Below are positions 1-6,641 of a stretch of DNA of 11,608 nucleotides, in pieces. Both the position numbers and the translations under genes were made by a program. Source of the DNA: DATKDU01 sp035649415 (GTDB lineage: Bacteria > Planctomycetota > Planctomycetia > Pirellulales > Pirellulaceae); assembly GCA_035649415.1 (NCBI GenBank), contig DASRJP010000278.1, positions 1-11,608 on the forward strand. The letters are read 5' to 3'. Every line of letters starts with the position of its first letter. The first letter of the stretch is position 1. Below the pieces are notes generated by a model. That model had not been told where the DNA came from and made no database searches. It saw only the letters and a program-made list of their open reading frames with translations.

Positions 1-743
1 TACTTGATGCCGCGGGCGCGGACGTCCGCCAGGCAGCCGCTTTCGGCCAACGCCTGGAGCATGCCGCCGTGGCCATCGGGACCGAGGAACAGCGAATCTG
101 GCTCTGCGAGCAGAATTTTCTCGCCACGGTCGTCGAGCGCCCACATGGTCGCCTGGCAGAAGAACCGCAGCTCGCCTGCGGTCAGCCCGAGGTTCCCCTG
201 GTCGCGAAAAAAATCCCGCGTGGCCGCGTCGGTGGCGGGGCTGGTCATCAGGTAGAGGGGAATGGAAACGTCGTAGCGGCGGGCGACGGCCCGCAGGTTG
301 TCAATCAAGACGGCAAACAGGCAGCGCCGGGAGAGCGGGCCGATTTCGAACATCCCTTTGGGCTGGTCGAAGCCCAGCCGCGTACCCAGGCCGCCGGCCA
401 CGAGGATCATGCCGACTTCGCCGGCTCGCAGCGCTTGGCTGCCGCGATCGATCGCCTGCTGGCGGGTGAAGGGACCCTGGCCGCTGGTGCGGATTGCCGG
501 CGGGGAAGCGGCGCCGGCCGCCAGAGCGGCAAAGTGCGCCTTGCCGCCTTCTGCCGATTCCGATTTGCGGCCGCGGAGTCGGGCGAGGAGCTTCAGATCG
601 AGCTGGGCAATCTGCCCGGAGAGGCGCTGGCGCTGTGTTTCGTCAAGCGAGTCCCAGAAGGCGAGCAGATGCTCCTGACCGGCCGGCCGGACGCGCGCCA
701 GCAGGGCATCTTTGTCAAGTTGGTGGTGTGGATCGCGGCTCAT
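1..743 (-). CDS. UTP:sugar-1-phosphate uridylyltransferase, AGX/UDPGP type (N-terminal part, cut by window edge)
   Basis: Only the first 247 codons are present; the gene runs off the left edge. Family members are usually about 450-500 residues, so roughly the C-terminal half is missing. The enzyme joins UTP and a hexose (or N-acetylhexosamine) 1-phosphate to give a UDP-sugar and pyrophosphate in the cytoplasm. The family's nucleotide-binding signature is clear at residues 114-130: LVAGGLGTRLGFDQPKG. Residues 195-228 match the eukaryote-like UDP-GlcNAc pyrophosphorylase (AGX1) pattern, with FFCQ, then a KILL segment, then PDGHGGM at 222-228, the uridine/sugar-binding loop. An approximately 90-residue helical N-terminus precedes the signature, as in AGX1. 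The ATG at 743 is chosen because that N-terminus then has normal length; no good Shine-Dalgarno precedes it. Substrate choice (GlcNAc-1-P versus Glc-1-P) cannot be settled from this half. Confidence 0.9.
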   Translation of the reverse strand, partial: MSRDPHHQLDKDALLARVRPAGQEHLLAFWDSLDETQRQRLSGQIAQLDLKLLARLRGRKSESAEGGKAHFAALAAGAASPPAIRTSGQGPFTRQQAIDRGSQALRAGEVGMILVAGGLGTRLGFDQPKGMFEIGPLSRRCLFAVLIDNLRAVARRYDVSIPLYLMTSPATDAATRDFFRDQGNLGLTAGELRFFCQATMWALDDRGEKILLAEPDSLFLGPDGHGGMLQALAESGCLADVRARGIK

Positions 744-813
744 CGAAAGGGCCTAGGCAAAACGGCGGACTGTTCGGTAATCGCTGCTATGGATTGTTTC
801 ATGTTGTGCCAGC

Positions 814-930
814 TCAGAACCACCAGCCACGGACCCAACCATAGGCCAGGAGACATAAGACAGGAAAGAGCACGAAAATCGCCCCGTAGGTGAAAATGGT
901 TGTCCAGACGTGTCGTGGCCAGCGTGCCAT
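814..930 (-). CDS. possible small single-span membrane protein (38 aa)
   Basis: A 38-residue reading frame from ATG at 930. It opens with a basic, tryptophan-containing head (MARWPRHVW), has one strongly hydrophobic stretch at about residues 9-30 (TTIFTYGAIFVLFPVLCLLA), and ends with WVRGWWF. This is the layout of a small inner-membrane protein with its N-terminus inside. The frame stays open further upstream to a TTG at 1020, but the extension adds only polar, compositionally ordinary sequence, so the ATG is preferred. It lies 70 bp upstream of the uridylyltransferase on the same strand and could be co-transcribed with it. No Shine-Dalgarno is evident. I do not recognise the family; the main support is the coherent membrane topology, so it could be a chance frame. 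Confidence 0.4.
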   Translation of the reverse strand: MARWPRHVWTTIFTYGAIFVLFPVLCLLAYGWVRGWWF

Positions 931-1040
931 CGCTACTTGACGGATCGAATACAGGTGGCGGCAAGTTGGCCGCTCAAAGATAGAATACTGGCGACCGGTT
1001 TTTCCTCCAACCGTACGCAAGCAAGCGGCACGCCAGTTTC

Positions 1041-2030
1041 ATGATTTCCTCGATGATTGATAGCGGATCGAGAGTGCTAGTTCTTTCCATGCTGCTTTTG
1101 GCCGCGCGGCCTGCGTCGGCCGAGGATTATCCGCTTACCGGCGACACGCGGGTTCGTTTTGCCAGCCTGGAACAAGGGCAGAAACTCCTGGGGGCGCGCG
1201 ACGAGTTCGCGCTGGCGCTCAGCCGGTTCGACCGCCAGGTGCGCATGCAGACCGACCGGGACGCGTCGCTGGAAGAGTGGCTGGAATTCAACGCGGGACA
1301 CGCGCAAGCCTGGAGCGAGGTGGAGATTCAGCGCGTCACCGCGGCGCTCGATGACCTCCGGCCGCGGCTGGCGAATTTCAAGTTCCAGCTACCCGAGACA
1401 ATCCTGCTCGTCCGCACGACCGGAAAGGAAGAGGGGGACGCGGCGTACACGCGGCAGTCGGCCATCATGCTGCCGGACAAGGTCATGGCTTATCCCAAGG
1501 AGCAACTGGAAAAACTGCTGATCCACGAGTTGTTTCACGTCGTCAGCCGCCACGACCCGGCGCTGCGGCAGAAGCTGTACGCGATTATCGGTTTTCGTCC
1601 TTGCGATCCGATCAAGCTACCTGCCGACTGGGACAACCGCCGCATTACCAATCCCGATGCGCCGAAGATCGATTGCTACATCGAACTGAAGGCCGACGGA
1701 CAAACGATCGTCGCTGCGCCGTTTCTGTTTGCGACGCCGGCAAAATTCGATGCGCAGAAGGGGGGCTCCCTTTTCAAGTACTTGACGTTCAAGCTGCTCG
1801 TCGTCAGCCGCGACGGCGATCGCCTGGCCGCGACTCTTCAAGAGGGCAAGCCGGTCGTCATCGATCCACGGAGCCTCGAGGACTTCACGCAGCAGATCGG
1901 CAAAAACACGAATTACATCGTCCACCCGGACGAGATTCTGGCCGACAACTTCGTACTGCTGCTCCGCGGACAAAAGAACGTGCCGACGCCGCGAATTCTC
2001 GAGGAGATGGCGAAGCTGCTGGCGAAGTGA
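1041..2030 (+). CDS. exported HExxH protein, putative zinc metallopeptidase of unknown role (329 aa)
   Basis: The N-terminus is a secretion signal: a short polar start with one Arg, a hydrophobic core (VLVLSMLLLAA) and a likely cleavage after ASA at residue 27. At residues 162-166 there is HELFH, a HExxH zinc-binding motif inside a predicted helix (KLLIHELFHVVSRHD). About 130 residues later comes HPDEILADNF (295-304); its Glu298 is a plausible third zinc ligand in the gluzincin manner, though this is inference. The product is probably a periplasmic or surface protein with a metallopeptidase fold. I do not recognise a named family, and activity is not shown. The start at 1041 gives a complete signal peptide; an in-frame ATG at 1053 would also keep it. 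No Shine-Dalgarno is visible. The gene is alone on its strand, divergent from the uridylyltransferase side and ending 8 bp from the convergent tsaE stop. Confidence 0.82.
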   Translation: MISSMIDSGSRVLVLSMLLLAARPASAEDYPLTGDTRVRFASLEQGQKLLGARDEFALALSRFDRQVRMQTDRDASLEEWLEFNAGHAQAWSEVEIQRVTAALDDLRPRLANFKFQLPETILLVRTTGKEEGDAAYTRQSAIMLPDKVMAYPKEQLEKLLIHELFHVVSRHDPALRQKLYAIIGFRPCDPIKLPADWDNRRITNPDAPKIDCYIELKADGQTIVAAPFLFATPAKFDAQKGGSLFKYLTFKLLVVSRDGDRLAATLQEGKPVVIDPRSLEDFTQQIGKNTNYIVHPDEILADNFVLLLRGQKNVPTPRILEEMAKLLAK

Positions 2031-2038
2031 ACGGCCGG

Positions 2039-2539
2039 TTATGGCACTGGCGGCTCGTGCCGCGCCGCAGCCAGCCGCGCAGTGATTTGCTCGAGCACCG
2101 TTTGCAGCCCTCGATCATCGGTCCTGAGCGTGAATCGCCGTTGGGTGGGTCCGGTAACTTCGATTTCGATCTGAAGGCAACCTGGCGGCAGCAATTCCTC
2201 GACCTTCTCGGCCCATTCCACCAGCGACAGAGCGTCCGACTCGAAGTACTCATCTGGCCCCAGTTCGAGGAACTCCTGCTCATCCTTGAGCCGGTAGACG
2301 TCGAAGTGGTGGATCGTCCGTTTGCCGCGATAGGTCTGGCACAGGACAAACGTCGGGCTGGTCACCTGCTGCCGGTCGATGCCGCAGGCGGCGGCCACGG
2401 CTTGCACGAGGCGGGTCTTGCCCGCGCCGAGCGTGCCACAGAGCGCCACGACGGTCCCGCCCGTAACCGACTCGGCCAGCGCCATACCAAGCCGCTGGGT
2501 GTCGGTTTCGCTGGTTGCGTCAAAAACGATTTCACTCAT
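2039..2539 (-). CDS. tsaE: tRNA t6A biosynthesis ATPase TsaE (YjeE)
   Basis: TsaE is the small P-loop ATPase that works with TsaB and TsaD to attach threonylcarbamoyl to A37 of ANN-decoding tRNAs in the cytoplasm. The 166-residue length is typical. Visible landmarks: Walker A GTLGAGKT at 35-42; SPTF at 61-64 (the conserved segment after the P-loop); HFDVYR at 78-83; and VEWAEK at 107-112. The gene overlaps the thiL stop in an ATGA arrangement: the ATG at 2539-2537 shares bases with the TGA at 2538-2536. This fixes the start and implies translational coupling. A longer in-frame extension into thiL is rejected for that reason. It is the last gene of the DUF983-thiL-tsaE run and converges on the HExxH gene with an 8-bp gap. 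Confidence 0.96.
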   Translation of the reverse strand: MSEIVFDATSETDTQRLGMALAESVTGGTVVALCGTLGAGKTRLVQAVAAACGIDRQQVTSPTFVLCQTYRGKRTIHHFDVYRLKDEQEFLELGPDEYFESDALSLVEWAEKVEELLPPGCLQIEIEVTGPTQRRFTLRTDDRGLQTVLEQITARLAAARHEPPVP

Positions 2540-3465
2540 GCATCGAATCGATGTTCGTAGCCCCGGGGCGAAAGCGGAATTTGCGTGCCGTCCGCGGCCA
2601 GCGTCCACAGCCCCGGCTGCTCGATGAACTGGCCGATTCGCGTCAGCGGCACTCCCAGTGGCTGGAGATTCAGCAGCCGCTGCGCCTCGGCCGGGTCAAC
2701 AGCGAGAATTAACTCGAAATCTTCGCCGTCACCCAGAGCATGCTCCAGCGGCGTGGTCTGGTTTCCTTCGCGCGCCGCAAGCTCGGTCGCTGCCGCGGCA
2801 ATCGGAACCGCCGCCAGGTCGAGCACTGCGCCGCAGCGGCTCTCCTGGCAAAGTCGCGCCAGGTCCAGCGACAGACCGTCGCTGACGTCGATTGCCGCAC
2901 GGATGTCCGCGTGGTCCACCAGCCATCGGGCTTCGGCAATGCGCGGCGTAAAATCCAAATGTTTGCCCAGGATGCTGCCGCCAAAATCGCCGGTGACAAG
3001 GATGAAGTCCCCCGCGCGAGCGCCGCTGCGCCGCCAGGCCTTCCCGGCGGCCACGTGGCCCACGGCCGTGACGCTGATCGCCAGCTTGCCGTCCCAACTA
3101 TTGGTGTCGCCGCCAGCCAGCGCTGTGTCGAATTGCCGAGCCAATTGGAAAATCCCTTCGTAAATGCCGCGGGCCAGTTCGCCCCCCCCTTGCCTGGGCA
3201 CTGCGATCGACACAAAGCAGGCCGCGGGCTGCGCCCCCATCGCCGCCAGGTCGCTGAGGTTCACCGCCAGCGACTTGCGGCCCACGAGCGGCAAAGCATG
3301 CTCGCCCAGAATGAAGTCCACGCCGTCCATCACCATGTCGGTCGTCACCACCCATTGCCGGCCCGGCGGCAGATCGAGCACGGCCGCATCGTCGCCGATT
3401 CCCAGCGGCACGCGCGGATCGGGCGGGACCTGCGACCTGAGCCACTGGATGAAGGCGCTTTCCAT
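2536..3465 (-). CDS. thiL: thiamine-monophosphate kinase ThiL
   Basis: ThiL phosphorylates thiamine monophosphate with ATP to give thiamine diphosphate, the last step of cofactor synthesis. The 309 residues are close to the usual 310-330. Family motifs appear in order: GIGDDAAVL at 22-30 (metal-binding Asp pair), TTDMVMDGVDF at 41-51, NLSDLAAMGAQP at 69-80, GGDTN at 118-122, the glycine-rich VTGDFGGSILG at 157-167, AIDVSDGLSLDL at 191-202 and GEDFEL at 247-252. All the acidic metal and nucleotide ligands one expects of the family are present, so the enzyme should be active. The ATG at 3465 is chosen because MESAFIQWL matches the family N-terminus; the frame is open another 26 codons into the DUF983 gene. 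The DUF983 stop is 19 bp upstream and tsaE overlaps at the 3' end, so this is the middle gene of an operon. Confidence 0.96.
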   Translation of the reverse strand: MESAFIQWLRSQVPPDPRVPLGIGDDAAVLDLPPGRQWVVTTDMVMDGVDFILGEHALPLVGRKSLAVNLSDLAAMGAQPAACFVSIAVPRQGGGELARGIYEGIFQLARQFDTALAGGDTNSWDGKLAISVTAVGHVAAGKAWRRSGARAGDFILVTGDFGGSILGKHLDFTPRIAEARWLVDHADIRAAIDVSDGLSLDLARLCQESRCGAVLDLAAVPIAAAATELAAREGNQTTPLEHALGDGEDFELILAVDPAEAQRLLNLQPLGVPLTRIGQFIEQPGLWTLAADGTQIPLSPRGYEHRFDA

Positions 3466-3484
3466 GATGCGATTATCTGGTCCG

Positions 3485-3862
3485 CTACGGTCGCTGAGAA
3501 TGCTCCCCGCGCTCCCCTTCCTGCGGATCGCGCCACTGGTCAAACCCCAGCCACAGGCTCCGCGAGTGCCGAAAGAAGAACAGCGGAAAAACGAGGATGA
3601 ATGCCAGCGAGCCGAGCATCAGCGGCGTTTCCGGCACGCGGTAGCGAAACAGGAGCAGCGGATAAGCGACGGCGGCAATCAGGCTCGTCAGGCCGTAATT
3701 GATGTAGATCGAGCCCAAGAAGAAGCCCGGTTCGCGCTCGAATTTAATACCGCACGTTGGGCACCGCTCGTGCATGACAAACAGGCCGCAAAAGAGCGGG
3801 CCTTCCCCGCAGACGGGGCAGCGCAACAGCAGGCTGCGTTTGAGGAGCGTCCAGAATCGCAT
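3485..3862 (-). CDS. DUF983 zinc-ribbon membrane protein (125 aa)
   Basis: The N-terminus carries two CxxC knuckles (CPVC at 15-18 and CPTC at 34-37), a zinc-ribbon arrangement. The family's conserved REPGFFLGSIYINYG follows at 43-57, then two membrane spans at about 50-72 and 80-98. This is the DUF983 family, whose molecular role is not established. The product should sit in the inner membrane with the ribbon at one face. The ATG at 3862 gives the standard MRFWTLLKRSLLLRCP opening. A GGAG directly abuts that ATG, too close to be a normal Shine-Dalgarno. An upstream TTG (3934) would extend the frame through a palindrome and is rejected. It is the first gene of the run DUF983-thiL-tsaE; the association with thiamine and tRNA-modification genes is positional only. 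Confidence 0.9.
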   Translation of the reverse strand: MRFWTLLKRSLLLRCPVCGEGPLFCGLFVMHERCPTCGIKFEREPGFFLGSIYINYGLTSLIAAVAYPLLLFRYRVPETPLMLGSLAFILVFPLFFFRHSRSLWLGFDQWRDPQEGERGEHSQRP

Positions 3863-3875
3863 CTCTCCAGTGTAG

Positions 3876-3896
3876 TCGTCACGCTCCGCGTGACGA
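3876..3896. repeat. perfect 9-bp palindrome, 3-base loop
   Basis: The arms TCGTCACGC (3876-3884) and GCGTGACGA (3888-3896) pair perfectly around a TCC loop. The palindrome lies in the 107-bp space between the divergent DUF983 and 63-residue-protein genes, 14 bp upstream of the DUF983 ATG and 74 bp upstream of the other start. It could be a hairpin in the DUF983 leader, an operator half-site pair, or a copy of a dispersed palindromic repeat. From memory, very similar words are common between planctomycete genes. No T-run follows on either strand, so it is not an intrinsic terminator. Confidence 0.7.
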
Positions 3897-3969
3897 ACCC
3901 TGTCTTGCAGCGTGCAGGCTACGGTCATCGCCAATTGTGCCTTTGCAGGGCCGCCGATACGATTGAAGC

Positions 3970-4161
3970 ATGCGCTCGCTCGGCAAATTGATGCAAATAT
4001 TGGGGCTGATCTTGCTCCCCGCGTCGATGCTGATGGAGCTGACGCGCGAGCTACGCGCGCCAGTTGGCATGAGCAGCGTGAGCGCCATGCTGCTGCTGAT
4101 GGTGTTCGGCGCAGCGCTATTTGGTCTCGGCCGGGTCATCGAGGGATATGCACGCGGCTGA
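3970..4161 (+). CDS. small two-span membrane protein (63 aa)
   Basis: The 63-residue product has a basic start (MRSLGKLMQ), a hydrophobic span at about residues 8-24 (ILGLILLPASMLMEL), a short polar link (TRELRAPVGMSS) and a second span at about 38-54 (AMLLLMVFGAALFGLGRV), ending in IEGYARG. Two adjoining spans with a charged link suggest a hairpin membrane protein. I associate this pattern with small uncharacterised planctomycete proteins but know no function. The stop is 9 bp before the next start (4171), so it is probably translated from the same message as the propeller gene. No clear Shine-Dalgarno precedes its ATG. Confidence 0.68.
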   Translation: MRSLGKLMQILGLILLPASMLMELTRELRAPVGMSSVSAMLLLMVFGAALFGLGRVIEGYARG

Positions 4162-4170
4162 GGGTCGCTC

Positions 4171-6600
4171 ATGAAACTGGCTGCCCGCAAACTCCTTTGG
4201 ATGGCGCTCGCTTGTCTTCCGCTGAACCCGGCAGAGGCGCAGATCTTCGAGCGGGCCACTGCCCTTTCGCCGGCGGACGTCGAGCTGCTGGATGCTACCG
4301 GGGCCACGCACCTGGAAAACGCACGCCGCTTTCTGGCCGAGAAGCAATGGGACGAAGCGGTCGATTCGATCCGACGCGCGATGGAAGGGGAAGTGGGCCG
4401 GCTGGTGCGCGTGGCCGCCGCGCCGGGGACTCCAGCGGAATTCGAGCAGTACGTTCCAGTACGCGAATTCTGCCAGTGGCGTCTGGCAGCTTTGGCACGG
4501 GAGGCGCCCGAGGCGCTGGCCCACTACCGCAGCCTGGCAGATCCCCTGGCGGAGCAGTGGTACCAGCAGGCCATCGAGCGGCGCGACGAGCAGCTGCTTT
4601 GGCGGGTGGTCAGTGAGTCGTTTGCCACCAGCGTTGGCGACGACGCGTTGCTGCGGCTGGGAGATTTGGCACTATCGCGTGGCGAGTATGCCCAGGCGCG
4701 CATTCTGTACGGCCGCATCGGGCCAACATTGCGTGTTCCAGCCGGGGCTGCCGAGCGCCTCAAGTCGCGAGCCGGGACGCCTGCCTGGCTGGCTCTGCGG
4801 AAGATCGATTGGGAGAAAACGTGGTCCGAGCTGGCGCCGCTGCTGGCGGGAGACAACGACCGATCGGCAGATTCGTATCCCGATTCGCAGTTGGCAGCGG
4901 CCGACGTGCGGGCCCGGCTGGTGCTGGTCTCGATCCTGGAAGGGTCGCAGGAGCGGGCCACAGTCGAGCTCGAATTGTTCCGTCATCTGCACCCCGATGA
5001 CACGGGAAGCCTGGCGGGACGACAAGGGAAGCTGGCCGAGGTGCTCGCGGCACTGGCCAAACAATCGGCTACCTGGCCGCCGGTCAAACGACCCGAAGAA
5101 TGGACGACGCTGGGCGGAAGCCCATCTCGCAGCGGCATCGCTTCCAGCTCGATCGATCCCGCCGGCCGGACGCTGTGGACGCTTCCATTGCCGCGGTTAC
5201 AGTCGGACCGCGACCTGATCGGCGCTGGGCGGCTGCGGGTCGCCGACGACATGAAAGGATTGCTCTCGTATTTTCCGATTGTGGTCGGTGATACGGCACT
5301 GATTCGCGTTGATGCCCGCGCGAAGTCGTACATCGCGGCGCTCGACTTGCGAAGCGGCAAGAAGTGCTGGCAGGTGGACGCCCAGCGCGCCGCGGGGCAA
5401 ATCACGGACGCCGGCGACGATGCCGACGCTCCCTGGGAAGTGAGCGACGCGCACGCCGGACTACTAAGGCAGGTGGGTGTCGCCCGCTACACGCTGACGG
5501 CCTGCGGCAACAAGCTGTTTGCCCGGATGGGATCGCCCGTCACCGCGCCACTGGCCAGACGGCGCGATCAAATTCTGTCGAAGTCCCAGGGCTTCCTGAT
5601 GGGTTACGACCTGGCGACCGAAGGCAAGCCCCTCGAAGGATTCCCGATTCGACCCGAGTCGAGCGAGTGGTCATTCGAGGGGACGCCACTGTGCGATGGC
5701 GCCAGGCTGTACGTCGCCATGCGGCGGATCGAGCAAGGGCGCTGCCAGATGCACGTTGCCTGCTTCGCCCTGTCCACCGGCGGCGCTCCGATCGATGATT
5801 CGCAGGATGAATCCCGCCCCGCCGGCCGGATGCTGTGGCGGACCAAGATCTGCTCCGCGGCCACCCTCGGCGGCGGCGACTTCGACGAGCTGTCGCACGT
5901 GCTGCTGTCGATGGACAGCGGCACCCTGTTCGCGAGCACGAACCTGGGGGCAGTCGCCGCGGTCGAGGCGGCCACGGGGCAAATCCGTTGGCTGTGCAAA
6001 TACCCTCGCGCTCCGTTTCGCAGCGGCGATCCCGACCGCCACGACGACCACTTCTTTCGCGATCTGACCCCCTGCCTCCCGGCCGGCGACCTGGTGATTG
6101 TCGCGGCGGCCGATTGCGACCGGCTGTTTGCTCTCGACCGCGGAACGGGGAAACTGGCCTGGACCACGGAGCCCGGGACGGCGGCCGATGTGGTGCACCT
6201 GCTCGGCGTCAGCGGCGACTGGCTGATCGCCAGTGGAGACCGCCTGTACTGGATCGACCTGCATACGGGCCGGGTGCAAGCGCGGTTTCCCAATACGTCC
6301 AGCGGCGGGCCGATGCAGGCTGCCGCCAACCCCCGCGGCCTGGGCCGCGGCATTCTGGCCGGCGATCTGGTCTATTGGCCAACTCGCGAGGCAATCTTTG
6401 TCTTCAAGCAGTCCCCGCGCGTCGCCGAGAATGGCTATGCTCCCGACGGCGTGCGCGAAATTCCGCTGTTGCCGCGCGGCGCAAGCGGAGGCAATCTGGT
6501 GTATGCTCGCGGTACGCTGCTGATTGCGGCGGGCGACAAGCTGTACGCGCTTGATGCCCCCGCAATCGCCACCAGCCAGCGGGCGACCGCTGCTCCTTGA
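4171..6600 (+). CDS. exported PQQ-like beta-propeller protein with helical/TPR-like N-terminal half (809 aa)
   Basis: A signal peptide spans residues 1-23 (MKLAARKLLWMALACLPLNP, then AEA before the cut). Residues about 30-300 are helix-rich with TPR-like stretches (about 49-80 and 159-189). From W311 (WTTLGGSPSRSG) a PQQ-like propeller begins, with repeated blade signatures of the type hydrophobic-A-LD-x-x-TG-x-x-x-W: 388-400 (IAALDLRSGKKCW), 594-607, 652-664 (LFALDRGTGKLAW), 692-702 (LYWIDLHTGRV) and a last partial blade at 791-795. Such propellers resemble BamB and quinoprotein folds; the name does not prove PQQ is bound, and I see no dehydrogenase catalytic landmarks. It probably acts in the periplasm or at the surface as a scaffold or binding protein. 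GAGGG at 4160-4164, 6 bp from the ATG, is a fair ribosome site. The next gene starts 41 bp downstream. Confidence 0.9.
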   Translation: MKLAARKLLWMALACLPLNPAEAQIFERATALSPADVELLDATGATHLENARRFLAEKQWDEAVDSIRRAMEGEVGRLVRVAAAPGTPAEFEQYVPVREFCQWRLAALAREAPEALAHYRSLADPLAEQWYQQAIERRDEQLLWRVVSESFATSVGDDALLRLGDLALSRGEYAQARILYGRIGPTLRVPAGAAERLKSRAGTPAWLALRKIDWEKTWSELAPLLAGDNDRSADSYPDSQLAAADVRARLVLVSILEGSQERATVELELFRHLHPDDTGSLAGRQGKLAEVLAALAKQSATWPPVKRPEEWTTLGGSPSRSGIASSSIDPAGRTLWTLPLPRLQSDRDLIGAGRLRVADDMKGLLSYFPIVVGDTALIRVDARAKSYIAALDLRSGKKCWQVDAQRAAGQITDAGDDADAPWEVSDAHAGLLRQVGVARYTLTACGNKLFARMGSPVTAPLARRRDQILSKSQGFLMGYDLATEGKPLEGFPIRPESSEWSFEGTPLCDGARLYVAMRRIEQGRCQMHVACFALSTGGAPIDDSQDESRPAGRMLWRTKICSAATLGGGDFDELSHVLLSMDSGTLFASTNLGAVAAVEAATGQIRWLCKYPRAPFRSGDPDRHDDHFFRDLTPCLPAGDLVIVAAADCDRLFALDRGTGKLAWTTEPGTAADVVHLLGVSGDWLIASGDRLYWIDLHTGRVQARFPNTSSGGPMQAAANPRGLGRGILAGDLVYWPTREAIFVFKQSPRVAENGYAPDGVREIPLLPRGASGGNLVYARGTLLIAAGDKLYALDAPAIATSQRATAAP

Positions 6601-6641
6601 TCGAGTGCGCTTTGGCGATGCACTTTCAACTTGAGTCCTCC

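Noticed and set aside
69..893. 274-codon plus-strand frame
   Set aside because: It is antisense to the uridylyltransferase, whose nucleotide-binding signature is clear on the minus strand.
1601..2560. 319-codon plus-strand frame and the similar 2740-3600 frame
   Set aside because: Both are shadows of the HExxH gene, tsaE and thiL, whose conserved motifs are unmistakable on their own strands.
6597..6641. TTG start for the toroid protein overlapping the propeller stop
   Set aside because: It adds 15 residues in front of a perfect signal peptide; ATG 6642 gives a normal export signal.
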